A DNA stretch of 64,000 bases from Streptomyces gelaticus (GTDB lineage Bacteria; Actinomycetota; Actinomycetes; Streptomycetales; Streptomycetaceae). The notes beneath the pieces were generated by a model. The model ran no database searches. It was not told where the DNA came from and saw only the letters and a program-made list of their open reading frames with translations. The translations under genes were made by a program, and so were the position numbers. Shown piece by piece: positions 1 to 8,999 of the stretch. Location of the stretch: assembly GCF_014649535.1 (NCBI RefSeq), contig NZ_BMTF01000007.1, positions 62,001 through 126,000 of the forward strand, read 5' to 3'. Numbering within the stretch: the stretch's first letter is position 1; the number at the start of each line of letters is the position of its first letter.

Positions 1-490
1 GCGCCGAGTCCCAGACGTCCTCGTCGGTCGGGGCCACATTGAAGTCGCCCAGGACCGCGAACGGCCGCGAGCCGGCCGCGTCCACGGCGACGGCCTTCTG
101 CAGGGCCTCGAACCAGCGCAGCTTGTACGCGTAGTGCGCGTGCTCGACCTCGCGGCCGTTGGGCACGTAGACCGACCAGACCCGGACCGGGCCGCAGGTG
201 GCGGAGATCGCCCGCGGTTCCTGCACCCCGTCGTAGTCCGGACCGTCCGGCAGTCCCTCCACCACGTCGGACAGGCCGGCCCGGGAGACCAGCGCCACGC
301 CGTTCCACCGGCCGGTGGCGTTGACCGCGGACTCGTAGCCCAGCTCGCGGAGCGCGTCCGCCGGGAACTGTTCGGCGGTGCACTTGGTCTCCTGGATGCA
401 CAGCACATCCGTGCCGCTGCTCTCCAGCCAGGCCAGCAGCCTCGGGAGCCGGGCGGTGATCGAATTGACGTTCCAGGTGGCGATGCGCAT
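1..490 (-). CDS. xth: Exodeoxyribonuclease III, partial
   Basis: The visible N-terminal 163 residues begin MRIATWNVNSITARL and contain the IQETK metal-binding motif and GDFNVAPTD, both diagnostic of the exonuclease III / AP endonuclease (EEP) fold. Such enzymes cleave abasic sites and digest 3' ends in base excision repair. The C-terminal part, including the catalytic Asp-His end, lies beyond the left edge. The ATG at 490 is the natural start because it gives the canonical family N-terminus. Identity is secure; whether the gene is intact cannot be judged here. Confidence 0.9.
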   Translation of the reverse strand, partial: MRIATWNVNSITARLPRLLAWLESSGTDVLCIQETKCTAEQFPADALRELGYESAVNATGRWNGVALVSRAGLSDVVEGLPDGPDYDGVQEPRAISATCGPVRVWSVYVPNGREVEHAHYAYKLRWFEALQKAVAVDAAGSRPFAVLGDFNVAPTDEDVWDSA

Positions 491-538
491 GTACGTAAAC
501 CTAGCGGCTACCACTGACAGCCGCCGGACCGGCGCCGG

Positions 539-1204
539 TCACAGACCGGTCGAGTCCCCGGGGGCCAGCCGGCCGTGGTCGGCGCCGCCGAGGCTGCCGA
601 TCTGGTTGTCGTAGATCGGGCGGGCGAGATCGGTGAGCAGCGCGTCGTGGATGTCGATGGCGCGCCGCGGCCGGACCTCGCGTACGTAGTCGATGACCTC
701 GGAGATCTTGTTCCAGGGGGCCATCACCGGGAGCAGCAGGGTGTCGACCGGCCGGTCGGGGACGGTGAGCGCGTCGCCCGGGTGGAAGACCGAGCCGTCC
801 ACCAGGAAGCCGATGTTGGTGATCCTCGGGATGTCCGGGTGGATGACGGCGTGCAGCTCGCCGTGCACCTGTACGTCGAAGCCCGCCGCGGTGAAGGTGT
901 CGCCGTGGCCGACGGTGTGGACCCGGCCGGGGAAGGCCGCCGCGAGCCGGTCGGCGACGCTGCGCAGCGTCCAGATCTCGGCGGCCGGATCGGCCTCCAT
1001 GACCGCGCGCAGCCGTCCCTCGTCGAAGTGGTCGGGGTGCTCGTGCGTCACCAGCATCACGTCGGCGCCGACAGCGGCGTCCTGCTCGGAGAAAGCACCC
1101 GGGTCGATGACGAGCGTCCGCCCGTTCTTCTCCAGCCGGATGCAGGAGTGCGTCTTCTTGGTCAGTGTCAGGTGCACGGGGTTCACGGCGTCCATGGCTC
1201 CCAT
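539..1204 (-). CDS. MBL-fold metal-dependent hydrolase
   Basis: This 221-residue protein carries the metallo-beta-lactamase motif THEHPDHFD (HxHxDH) near residue 53 and later metal-ligand candidates in HPGD and the DIHD segment near the C-terminus. It resembles the UlaG-like / UPF0173 group of soluble, stand-alone hydrolases of unknown substrate. There is no signal peptide. It ends 48 bases from exonuclease III and is transcribed in the same direction, as is the upstream pcaL gene. The fold is clear, the substrate is not. Confidence 0.85.
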   Translation of the reverse strand: MGAMDAVNPVHLTLTKKTHSCIRLEKNGRTLVIDPGAFSEQDAAVGADVMLVTHEHPDHFDEGRLRAVMEADPAAEIWTLRSVADRLAAAFPGRVHTVGHGDTFTAAGFDVQVHGELHAVIHPDIPRITNIGFLVDGSVFHPGDALTVPDRPVDTLLLPVMAPWNKISEVIDYVREVRPRRAIDIHDALLTDLARPIYDNQIGSLGGADHGRLAPGDSTGL

Positions 1205-1208
1205 CCTG

Positions 1209-2486
1209 CTACGGGCGCGGCCTCGTTTCTTCCTGGATCACGGTCTGGGCGACGGAGAAGGCGGCACTGGCGGCGGGCACGCCGCAGTACACGGCGGTCT
1301 GCATCAGCACCTCCTTGATCTCGGCCGGGGTGAGGCCGTTGCGCAGGGCGGCCCTGACATGTGCGGCCAGGCTCTCCAGACGTCCGGAGGCGACCAGCGC
1401 GGTGAGCGTGACACAACTGCGGGTGCGGCGGTCCAGGCCCTCCCGGGTCCACACCTCACCCCACGCGTAGCGGGTGACCAGCTCCTGGAAGTCCTCGGTG
1501 AACTCGTCGGCGGCGGCCAGGGCCCCGTCCACATGGGCGTCGCCCAGCACCTCACGGCGCATCTTCAGGCCGGGCTCGTACGGGTCGGGGCGTCCCTCGG
1601 TTCCGGGCCGGGGCTGCGGTGTGGCGGCGGTGATCTCCGCGACGGGCAGCACGGGCGCGGAGAGCTGCGGGGTGGACGGCGGGACGGGGATCGCGGCGAG
1701 GGTGTCCTGCCAGGCCGTGGAGAAGTGGGTGAGCAGGAGATCGGTGACGGCTCCGGGCTGCTCGACGGGGGCGAGGTGGGAGGCGCCGGGGACGAGGGCG
1801 AGCCGGGCGTCCGGTATGCCCGCGACCAGGGTGCGGGCGTCGCCCGGCCCGGTGACCCGGTCCTCGGCGCCGACCAGGACGAGGGTCGGGGCGGTGATGC
1901 GGCCGAGATCACCGCGGACGTCGAAGGCGGCGAGGGCCTCGCAGGCGGCGATGTAGCAGCCCGGGTCGGTGGTCCGGACCATCTGGACGGCCCAGTCGAC
2001 GATGGCCGGCTGGGCGGCGGCGAACCCGGGCGTGAACCAGCGCTCGGGTGCGGTGCGTGCCATCGGCTCCAGCCCGTTGGTACGCACCACCACCCCGCGC
2101 TGGCGGAATTCGTCGGCGCTGCCGAACCGGGGCGAAGCGGCGACCAGGGCCAGCGAGGCGACCCGGTGCGGGTGGCGCAGCGCCAGGTCGGCGCCGATCG
2201 CGCCGCCGATGGAACAGCCCGCGTACCCGAAGCGCTGGACGCCGAGTCCGTCGAGGGTGGCGAGCAGCCGGTCGGAGAGATCACCGATGGCGGTGGCGGG
2301 GTGGGCGGGGGCGCCGCCGTGACCCGGGAGGTCGTAGCGGAAGACCCTCCAGTGCGGGGTGAGCTCCGGTATCTGCCGGTCCCACATGTGCCATGAAGTA
2401 CCGAGCGAGGGCCCCAGGACCAGGATCGGTGCGTCCTCCGGCCCGTCAAAGCGGTATTGCAGGGTTTCAGTCGTCGTCTCACTCAC
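1209..2486 (-). CDS. pcaL: Fused 3-oxoadipate enol-lactonase / 4-carboxymuconolactone decarboxylase
   Basis: The protein has two domains. Residues about 1-265 are an alpha/beta hydrolase with the nucleophile elbow GCSIGG, matching PcaD (3-oxoadipate enol-lactone hydrolysis). Residues about 300-425 are an AhpD-like domain with the CVTLTALVASGR segment, matching PcaC (4-carboxymuconolactone decarboxylation). The fusion is known as PcaL in actinobacteria and catalyses two consecutive steps of the protocatechuate branch of the beta-ketoadipate pathway. I chose the GTG at 2486, which gives VSETTTETL and has GGAG nine bases upstream; the open frame extends further but without family similarity. No other pca genes are nearby, so the gene stands alone. 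Confidence 0.88.
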   Translation of the reverse strand: MSETTTETLQYRFDGPEDAPILVLGPSLGTSWHMWDRQIPELTPHWRVFRYDLPGHGGAPAHPATAIGDLSDRLLATLDGLGVQRFGYAGCSIGGAIGADLALRHPHRVASLALVAASPRFGSADEFRQRGVVVRTNGLEPMARTAPERWFTPGFAAAQPAIVDWAVQMVRTTDPGCYIAACEALAAFDVRGDLGRITAPTLVLVGAEDRVTGPGDARTLVAGIPDARLALVPGASHLAPVEQPGAVTDLLLTHFSTAWQDTLAAIPVPPSTPQLSAPVLPVAEITAATPQPRPGTEGRPDPYEPGLKMRREVLGDAHVDGALAAADEFTEDFQELVTRYAWGEVWTREGLDRRTRSCVTLTALVASGRLESLAAHVRAALRNGLTPAEIKEVLMQTAVYCGVPAASAAFSVAQTVIQEETRPRP

Positions 2487-2964
2487 CCGCCCACGCTCCC
2501 ATATGTCACGAGAGCTCACACCGCCGGGGGAACGGAGCGGTTTCCGCCCCTCTCCCGGCGACAGGCCCCGCAGACGCCGGGCGGGCCGAGGCAACCGCCG
2601 TCCGGTCGACGACGGCCGGCGTCCCGTCACGGCAGCCGGAACGGCGGGGCTGGGCCGTCCGGAGGCACCCGGATGGTGATCCGGCGGATCCCCACGCACG
2701 ATGGTGCCCGAGCCCCGACGCAGCGCCAGGTCTCCTGGGTCGCCGGCACGAGATATGTGCCGCGGGAGGTCGACAGAGGCTCGTCAGGCGGCGCTTCACC
2801 CGTGCTTGCCCCGGTGGCGGCCGAAGGAGACACCTCGTGGCTCAGGTCCTGTTGCGGGATACGAGTGCCGACCGGCGGGGCTCCTTCCGGTCGGCGTCGG
2901 GTGTGTCCGGTCGCCGTCACCGTCGACACATCGCGCACGGTCCACGACGTCGAGAGGTGATCGC
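2487..2964. other. Intergenic stretch without a convincing gene
   Basis: These 478 bases separate the GTG of pcaL from the next candidate start. Several overlapping open frames exist on both strands, as expected at this GC content, but all are rich in Arg, Pro and Gly and show no motif or credible ribosome binding site. The segment probably holds the pcaL promoter. I see no stable hairpin or operator in it. Confidence 0.5.
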
Positions 2965-3403
2965 GTGAAGACTCCGCCCAGGTCGGGCGCCGCCTCGCAC
3001 CCGCGGGCGCGACGTATGCCGACGAGAACCGGACGATCCCCGGTGACCGTGGTATCGGTCCTGCTGGTCCTTCTCCTGACGACGCTGGTGCTGGGTTCGT
3101 TCGGCATCGATGACTTGGGGAAGGCCCTGACCTTCCCCGGCCGCATCACCGGTGCCGTGCTCCTCGTGGTCTCGTTCAGCACATTGCTGGGTGCTGCCGC
3201 GGCCCTGGACCACTGGATGCTTCCCGCCGGTTTGAGTCGTACCGCTCTCGGCGACGCGGGTGGGGCGATTCAGGGTGGTCGCCGGAGGCTTCGGCCTGAT
3301 TGCGGCCCGGGACGTCATGACCGTCCCTCACTCCGCCGGCACGCCCGGCCGGCGGTCCGCTCCGTCGGCGGGCCTCGGGGCAGGAGGCCCGGTGCGCTCG
3401 TAG
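2965..3403 (+). pseudogene. Small membrane protein, probably frameshifted
   Basis: A GTG at 2965 with GAGAGG seven bases upstream opens a frame whose residues about 28-80 form two hydrophobic segments (VTVVSVLLVLLLTTLVLGSF and ITGAVLLVVSFSTLLGAAAA). After about position 3240 this frame turns into Arg/Pro-rich sequence. The neighbouring frame then reads RVVAGGFGLIAARDVMTV and stops at 3401-3403. A one-base shift near 3240 would join the two halves into a protein of about 145 residues. I do not recognise a family. It could instead be a short intact protein or a chance frame, so confidence is low. Confidence 0.35.
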
Positions 3404-3464
3404 CCCGGGCCTTCTTCCAGTACGCGCCGCTGCGCAGGGCCTGTCAAACGCTGGCGGGCCCTGC

Positions 3465-3500
3465 GCCGGGCTCACGAGGTCCTCTCCTCGTGAGCCCGGC
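3465..3500. terminator. Perfect 15-bp hairpin terminator
   Basis: Arms 3465-3479 (GCCGGGCTCACGAGG) and 3486-3500 are perfect inverted copies around a 6-base loop. It lies just beyond the stop of the cox-linked membrane protein at 3511 and probably ends that leftward transcript. It may also stop rightward transcription from the small gene at 2965. Confidence 0.75.
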
Positions 3501-3510
3501 GTACGGTCGG

Positions 3511-3879
3511 CTACTCCTCCTCGGCGGTCCCGGTCCGGCCGCCGGTCCGTACCGCAAGGAGCGTGGACCAGCGTGCTTCCTCCTCACGCTGCTCCTGGCC
3601 CCGCCGCAGCCGCGCCTGGACGGCCAGGGACACCACGGCGGTGGTGCCCGCGACCGCCGCGAGCGCGGCCAGGACCGGAGCGACCGGCATGAGCAGCAGC
3701 AACAGCGTGAGGGCCGCCGATCCCCAGCCGGTCAGCACGGCGGCCGCGGCCGGTCGCCGGGAGCGCGGCCGGTCCTGGCCCGCCCGCAGGTCGACATAGG
3801 CGGGCAGGTACCAGACGTTGCCGGACGCGAGGAGCACGACGACACCGACCGCCAGAACACCGTGGGACATCGGCAGCAC
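3511..3879 (-). CDS. Small two-TM membrane protein next to ctaD
   Basis: The protein has 122 residues, or 119 if the second Met at 3870 is the start. It has two hydrophobic segments, GVLAVGVVVLLASG near the N-terminus and a longer one at about residues 53-90 (ALTLLLLLMPVAPVLAALAA), followed by a charged tail rich in Arg and Glu. It follows ctaD by 42 bases in the same direction and sits before a strong terminator, so it is likely the last gene of a two-gene oxidase unit. The function is unknown; a small accessory subunit of the oxidase is an inference from position only. Confidence 0.65.
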   Translation of the reverse strand: MLPMSHGVLAVGVVVLLASGNVWYLPAYVDLRAGQDRPRSRRPAAAAVLTGWGSAALTLLLLLMPVAPVLAALAAVAGTTAVVSLAVQARLRRGQEQREEEARWSTLLAVRTGGRTGTAEEE

Positions 3880-3921
3880 ACTCTCCTGAGGGCGGGGCTT
3901 GCGGGGGCAGGTCCGGATGGG

Positions 3922-5730
3922 TCAGTGGGACACGGCGGGGTCGACTTCGAGTGCGGCGATCTCCGGGTGGTGCAGTTCGAGGGCCGGGGATTCGCTGCGG
4001 ATACGGGGCAGGGAGATGAAGTTGTGCCGGGGCGGAGGGCAGGACGTGGCCCATTCCAGGGAGCGGCCGTATCCCCAGGGGTCGTCGACGGTGACCTTCC
4101 TGCCGTACTGGCTGGTCTTCCAGACGTTGTAGAAAAAGGGCAGGAAGGACAGTCCGAGCAGGAACGATCCGATGGTGGAGAGGGTGTTGAGAGCGGTGAA
4201 TCCGTCGGCAGCGAGGTAGTCCGCGTAGCGGCGCGGCATTCCTTCGGCGCCGAGCCAGTGCTGCACGAGGAACGTGAGATGGAAACCGGCCGTCAGCACC
4301 CAGAAAGTGATCTTGCCCAGGCGCTCGTCGAGCATCCTTCCGGTGAACTTCGGCCACCAGAAATGGAATCCGGCGAACATCGCGTACACGACCGTGCCGA
4401 AGAGCGTGTAGTGGAAGTGCGCGACGACGAAGTACGAGTCGGTGACATGGAAGTCGAGCGGCGGTGAGGCCAGGATGACTCCGGTCAGTCCGCCGAATAC
4501 GAAGGTGACCAGAAATCCGGTGGTCCACAGCATCGGCGTCTCGAAGGAGAGCGATCCCTTCCACATCGTGCCGATCCAGTTGAAGAACTTCACGCCGGTC
4601 GGCACGGCGATCAGGAAGGTCATGAAGGAGAAGAAGGGCAGCAGCACGCCACCGGTCGCATACATGTGGTGGGCCCAGACGGTGACGGAGAGTCCGGCGA
4701 TGGCGATCGTGGCGGCGACGAGGCCGATGTAGCCGAACATCGGCTTCCGGGAGAAGACCGGAACGATCTCGGAGACGATTCCGAAGAACGGCAGAGCCAG
4801 TACATAGACCTCGGGATGACCGAAGAACCAGAAAAGGTGCTGCCACAGGAGCGCACCCCCGTTGGCGGGATCGAAGATGTGCGAGCCGAACTTCCGGTCC
4901 ATCTCCAGCGCGAGGAGCGCCGCGGCGAAGACCGGGAAGACCAGGAGGATGAGTACGGCGGTCAGCAGTACGTTCCAGGTGAAGATCGACATCCGGAACA
5001 TGGTCATTCCCGGGGCGCGCATGCAGATGATGGTGGTGATGAAATTGACCGCTCCGAGAATGGAACCGAATCCGGAGAGCGCCACGCCCATGATCCACAT
5101 GTCGGCGCCGATGCCCGGTGAATGCGTCGCGTCGGACAGCGGGGCATAGGCGAACCACCCGAAGTCGGCGGCGCCTTGAGGGGTGAGGAACCCCGCGGCG
5201 GCGATCAGCGAACCGAAGAGGAACAACCAGTACGCCAGCATGTTCAGCCGTGGGAACGCCACATCGGGCGCGCCTATCTGAAGCGGCATGATCCAGTTGG
5301 CGAATCCGGTGAACAGCGGCATCGCGAACAGCAGCAGCATCACCGAACCGTGCATGGTGAATGCCTGGTTGAACTGCTCGTTGGAAACGATCTGCGTACC
5401 GGGGCGGGCGAGTTCCGCACGCATCACGAGTGCCATCAAGCCGCCGATGAGGAAGAAGACGAACGCGGTGACGAGATAGAGCGTGCCGATCTGCTTGTGG
5501 TCGGTCGTGGTGAGCCACGAGACGACGATCCGCCCGCGGGAGGGGCGGCGGCCCGGCAGTGCGGTGCCGGGCCGCGCCGCGGGCTCCTGCATGCCGACCG
5601 GGGTGGACCGGTTGCCGTCTCCGGTGGACCGGCTGCCGTTTCCGATGGCTCGCGTGTCGGCGGTGGCGGCTCCGGGGCCCGGGGGCAGGGGCCCCTGTGC
5701 GGGGGCGGCTCGATTGCCCTGCGATTCCAT
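3922..5730 (-). CDS. ctaD: Cytochrome c oxidase subunit I (aa3 type)
   Basis: This heme-copper oxidase subunit I has the usual 12-TM pattern. Visible motifs include [12 protein letters not shown] (heme ligand), [17 protein letters not shown] (CuB His and His-Tyr pair), HHMYATG, and HFHYTLFG (CuB/heme a3 ligands). It reduces oxygen to water in the plasma membrane. The ATG at 5730 gives [10 protein letters not shown]; a GTG at 5739 with GGAGG ten bases upstream is an alternative. The first roughly 65 residues are Pro/Gly/Ala-rich and unlike the family core. No subunit II, III or bc1 genes are adjacent, so this looks like an extra stand-alone ctaD copy. Confidence 0.93.
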   Translation of the reverse strand: MESQGNRAAPAQGPLPPGPGAATADTRAIGNGSRSTGDGNRSTPVGMQEPAARPGTALPGRRPSRGRIVVSWLTTTDHKQIGTLYLVTAFVFFLIGGLMALVMRAELARPGTQIVSNEQFNQAFTMHGSVMLLLFAMPLFTGFANWIMPLQIGAPDVAFPRLNMLAYWLFLFGSLIAAAGFLTPQGAADFGWFAYAPLSDATHSPGIGADMWIMGVALSGFGSILGAVNFITTIICMRAPGMTMFRMSIFTWNVLLTAVLILLVFPVFAAALLALEMDRKFGSHIFDPANGGALLWQHLFWFFGHPEVYVLALPFFGIVSEIVPVFSRKPMFGYIGLVAATIAIAGLSVTVWAHHMYATGGVLLPFFSFMTFLIAVPTGVKFFNWIGTMWKGSLSFETPMLWTTGFLVTFVFGGLTGVILASPPLDFHVTDSYFVVAHFHYTLFGTVVYAMFAGFHFWWPKFTGRMLDERLGKITFWVLTAGFHLTFLVQHWLGAEGMPRRYADYLAADGFTALNTLSTIGSFLLGLSFLPFFYNVWKTSQYGRKVTVDDPWGYGRSLEWATSCPPPRHNFISLPRIRSESPALELHHPEIAALEVDPAVSH

Positions 5731-5739
5731 TGCGTCCAC

Positions 5740-6112
5740 CGGACCGTGTCCTCCAGCTCTTGCGGTTCTCCGAACGCTCCCCGGCCGCACGGGGCGGAGG
5801 CGGAGCGGTCGGGAAGGTCCGGCGGATCACGAGGGGACGGGACCGGACCTTCCCGGCCGCACCATGCTGGCCGCGCCCCTCGAAGCCCTCCAGGGACCGA
5901 CAGGCACCTTCCGCCGGGCCGACCGGCCCTACCTGCCGGTCCGTCGAGGAGCCGACCGGCCTCGCCGGGCCGGGCCCAAAGGCGGCAGCGCACTGCCCGG
6001 CCCGCCCTGCGGCTGCCGTAGGCTGACCGGCCGTGGACCGGTCCCAGCCCTGCGGTGATCCGGTGAGCGATTTCCCTGCATACGGCACACGGACCCTGAG
6101 AGCGACGCCCCG
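5740..6112. other. Divergent promoter region ctaD / sensor kinase
   Basis: The 373 bases separate the divergently transcribed ctaD and GAF-kinase genes. Frames crossing it lack family features and ribosome binding sites. It must carry both promoters, but I could not identify a -10/-35 pair or an operator with confidence. Confidence 0.4.
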
Positions 6113-7894
6113 ATGACAGAGACAGCACCCAGGGCCTTGCCCCACTCCCCCTGCGCCGGCCCGGCGGCCTGGCCCCACCCCAGCCGGCCGGACAGGATGC
6201 GCAGTCTGCTGGATGCCGTGATGAGCCTGGGACGTGGCCTGGAACTGCCCGAGGTGCTCCGCGGGATCGTGGAGGCCGCGGTGACCCTGACCGACGCGGA
6301 GTACGGGGCGCTCGGCATCGTCGGGGACGGGCAGAAGCTGCTGGAGTTCCTGCCGGTCGGCATATCGGAGCAGCTCGCCGCCGTGATCGGCCAGACGCCG
6401 TGCGGGCGCGGGATCCTCGGTGAGCTGATCCGGCACCCGCAACCGTTGCGGCTCACCGATCTCAGCAGCCATCCGCGCAGCTTCGGTTTCCCGCCCCACC
6501 ATCCCCCGATGCGCACCTTCCTCGGGGTGCCGGTGCGGGTCCGGGACGAGGTGTTCGGCAACCTCTACCTCACCGAGAAGCGGGGCGGGGTGAGCTTCGA
6601 CGCCGACGACGAGGCGGTGCTGACCACCCTGTCGATCGCGGCCGGCGTCGCCATCGACAATGCCCGCATGTACGACGAGAGCCGCCGCCGGGAGCGGCGG
6701 CTGGAGGCGCTGGGCGAGATCACCCGCACGCTGCTCTCGGGGACCGACGCCGACGAGGTGCTGCATCTGATCGCCGAGCGGGCGATGGAGGTGGCGGGGG
6801 CCGACCGGGCCGCGATTCTGCTGCCGACGCCTGCCGTTGCCCTCTCCGGGGCTTCGGAGGCCTCCGGGGCCGAGGCACGCCTGACCGTTGCCGTCGCCCA
6901 CGGCCGGGACTCCGAACGCGTGACGGGACTGTCCGTGCCCGCATGGGGATCACTGGCCGGGCTCGCCGCCCGCACCGGAACCCCGGTGCACTGCGCCGAT
7001 GTGCGGACCGATCCCCGGGCCCACCCGTTCGGCGACGGTGCCGAGGACGGTCTGGGGCCGGTGGTGACGGTGCCTCTGCGGGTCGACGCGGAGACCAGGG
7101 GCGCACTGCGCCTGGGCCGGCCGGTGGACCGGCCACCGTTCGACGACACCGAGGTCGCGTTCGTCTCGGGCTTCGCCGACCAGGCGGCCATCGCCCTGGA
7201 ACTGGCCCGCAGGCGGGCCGAGTCCGAGGAGCTCGCCGTCATGCACGACCGGGACCGGATCGCCCGCGATCTGCACGATCTGGCGATCCAGCGTCTCTTC
7301 GCCACCGGGATGACCCTCCAGAGCACCACCCGTGCCATCGCGGACCGGCCGGACGCGGCCGAGCGGGTCAGCCGGGCGGTGGACGATCTGGACACCACGA
7401 TCCGGATCATCCGGTCCACCATCTTCGATCTGCGGACAGCGGACGGTTCCGGTCGCGGCGGGCTGCGGCACCGGATGGCGGAGACCGCTCGCACGGCGGC
7501 GCACGCTCTCGGTTTCCGGCCCTCTTTGCGGATCGACGGGCCGGTGGACACCACGGTCCCGGACGAGCTGGCCGAACATGTGGTGGCGGTCGCCGCCGAG
7601 GCGGTGTCCAACGCCTCCCGCCATGCCCGCGCCACGCGCATCGGCATCGTGCTGTCGGCCGACGACGCGGTGACCCTGACCGTCACCGACAACGGCATCG
7701 GAATCCGGGACGGCGTCATGACCGCGGCCGGGACAGGCTCGGCGGCCGACGCCGGCGAACCGGCGGCCGGGCGCCGCCTCGGAGGGCTGGCCAACATGCG
7801 TACGCGGGCGGAGCTGTGCGGAGGCACCCTGACCGTCGAACGGCCGGCGGACGGTGGCACCCGGATCATCTGGAGTGCACCGCTGCATGACTGA
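6113..7894 (+). CDS. GAF-domain sensor histidine kinase, DosS/DevS type
   Basis: The 593-residue protein has two GAF domains (about 45-190 and 205-375) followed by a HisKA_3 dimerisation domain with RIARDLHDLAIQRLFATG (phospho-His near residue 387) and an HATPase domain with EAVSNASRHA, DNGIGI and GGLANMRTRAE. This is the layout of the DosS/DevS redox or gas-sensing kinases, which pass phosphate to NarL-type DevR regulators. The convergent regulator at 7982-8758 is the obvious partner. Heme binding in the first GAF domain cannot be confirmed from sequence alone. It has no membrane segments. Confidence 0.9.
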   Translation: MTETAPRALPHSPCAGPAAWPHPSRPDRMRSLLDAVMSLGRGLELPEVLRGIVEAAVTLTDAEYGALGIVGDGQKLLEFLPVGISEQLAAVIGQTPCGRGILGELIRHPQPLRLTDLSSHPRSFGFPPHHPPMRTFLGVPVRVRDEVFGNLYLTEKRGGVSFDADDEAVLTTLSIAAGVAIDNARMYDESRRRERRLEALGEITRTLLSGTDADEVLHLIAERAMEVAGADRAAILLPTPAVALSGASEASGAEARLTVAVAHGRDSERVTGLSVPAWGSLAGLAARTGTPVHCADVRTDPRAHPFGDGAEDGLGPVVTVPLRVDAETRGALRLGRPVDRPPFDDTEVAFVSGFADQAAIALELARRRAESEELAVMHDRDRIARDLHDLAIQRLFATGMTLQSTTRAIADRPDAAERVSRAVDDLDTTIRIIRSTIFDLRTADGSGRGGLRHRMAETARTAAHALGFRPSLRIDGPVDTTVPDELAEHVVAVAAEAVSNASRHARATRIGIVLSADDAVTLTVTDNGIGIRDGVMTAAGTGSAADAGEPAAGRRLGGLANMRTRAELCGGTLTVERPADGGTRIIWSAPLHD

Positions 7895-7981
7895 CGCACC
7901 ATCAGCTGACCTGCGCCGCTGCACGGCTGACGCCGGATCATTCGGGAGCCACCGGCTGCACGGCTGATGTCCGAGTGACCG

Positions 7982-8758
7982 TCAGACTCCCGGTGTTTGC
8001 GGCCACCCCTGGCGGTCCTTGACCCGGCCGACGAGCATGGCGGCCTGGATCCGGCGGCCCACGCCCAGTTTGGCGAGGATCGAGGAGATCCGGTTCTTGA
8101 CGGTCTTCTCGGCCAGGAAGAGGCGTTCCGCGATCTCGCGGTTGGTGAGCCCCTCACCGATGAGATCCAGGATCTGCCGCTCCCTGGGCGTGAGCCCGTC
8201 CAGTTCCGAGGGGTTCGACGCCTCGGCAGGGGGTCGCTCGGTACCCCGCAGCCGTGCCATCACGCGGGCGGTCGTCCGCGGATCGAGCATCGAGGTGCCT
8301 GATGCGACCCTGCGTACGGCGGTGATCAGATCGGCTCCGTTGATCTGCTTGAGCACGTACCCCGCGGCGCCCGCCATGATGGCGTCGAACAGGGCCTCGT
8401 CGTCGTCGAACGACGTCAGCATCAGGCAGGCGAGTTCGGGCATCAGGGCGCGAAGTTCCCGGCACACCTCGATGCCGGCGTGGTCGCCGCCCCGGTCGTC
8501 GCCGAGGCGTACGTCCAGGACGGCGACCTGGGGCTTGCTGGCCGGTACGCGGGCCAGCGCCTCCCGGGCGTCGGACGCCTCGCCGACGACCTCGATGTCG
8601 TCCTCGGCCTCCAGCAGATCACGTACGCCGCGCCGCACGACCTCGTGGTCGTCGAGGATGAAGACGCGTACGGGGGCCGCGGACCGCGACGGGCCCGTGC
8701 TCGACGGGGTCGTGCTCGGTGGGGTCGTGCTCGTTGGGGTGTGCGCGAAGTCGTTCAC
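7982..8758 (-). CDS. NarL/LuxR response regulator, DevR type
   Basis: The receiver domain starts near residue 30 (VRVFILDDHEVVRRG) with the phospho-acceptor Asp in VAVLDVRLGDD. The C-terminal LuxR helix-turn-helix is LTPRERQILDLIGEGLTNRE and continues through TVKNRISSILAKLG. The first 29 residues are a Thr/Ser/Pro-rich tail of low complexity, so translation could begin later. It converges on the DosS-like kinase gene (87-base gap) and diverges from the globin-reductase gene, which may be its target. An inverted repeat in the divergent region is a candidate operator. Confidence 0.9.
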   Translation of the reverse strand: MNDFAHTPTSTTPPSTTPSSTGPSRSAAPVRVFILDDHEVVRRGVRDLLEAEDDIEVVGEASDAREALARVPASKPQVAVLDVRLGDDRGGDHAGIEVCRELRALMPELACLMLTSFDDDEALFDAIMAGAAGYVLKQINGADLITAVRRVASGTSMLDPRTTARVMARLRGTERPPAEASNPSELDGLTPRERQILDLIGEGLTNREIAERLFLAEKTVKNRISSILAKLGVGRRIQAAMLVGRVKDRQGWPQTPGV

Positions 8759-8787
8759 ATCATGCTCGATCGGTTCGGGGAGAGGGC

Positions 8788-8854
8788 CGGGAACAGTATG
8801 TGCCCGGCCGCGGGACTGTTCCCGCCGGGGGACAACAGCATGGAAAACAGCATG
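8788..8854. promoter_or_regulatory. Inverted repeat and tandem AACAGCATG in divergent promoter
   Basis: Between the DevR-type regulator and the globin gene, 8788-8797 (CGGGAACAGT) is perfectly inverted at 8815-8824 across 17 bases. Two direct copies of AACAGCATG follow at 8834-8842 and 8846-8854, 12 bases apart. The region has no coding signal and has the form of a regulator-binding segment. Binding by the adjacent response regulator is inference. Confidence 0.45.
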
Positions 8855-8999
8855 TGAACAGGGTCGAAAGACCCTGTGGCCAGGGGCCGGTCAGCGGGTG
8901 GGGCGCGGTGCCATACTGACGCCGCCAAGATCGTCCGGGCGCCACGGACATCTCCCTTCCCGGCCACCCCACAGTGCTGCAACGAGGAGCAACCGGCCC

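Noticed and set aside
693..2396. 567-codon open frame on the plus strand
   Set aside because: It is antisense to the MBL hydrolase and pcaL genes, both with clear motifs. Its translation is rich in Gly, Arg and Asp with no domain.
2701..4467. Single 588-residue protein
   Set aside because: It would cross a strong hairpin at 3465-3500 and run antisense through ctaD. Only the first 80 residues look like a protein.
3584..6901. 1105-codon open frame on the minus strand
   Set aside because: It is a frame shadow of ctaD and of the sensor kinase region, rich in Arg and His without motifs. GC-rich DNA commonly gives such frames.
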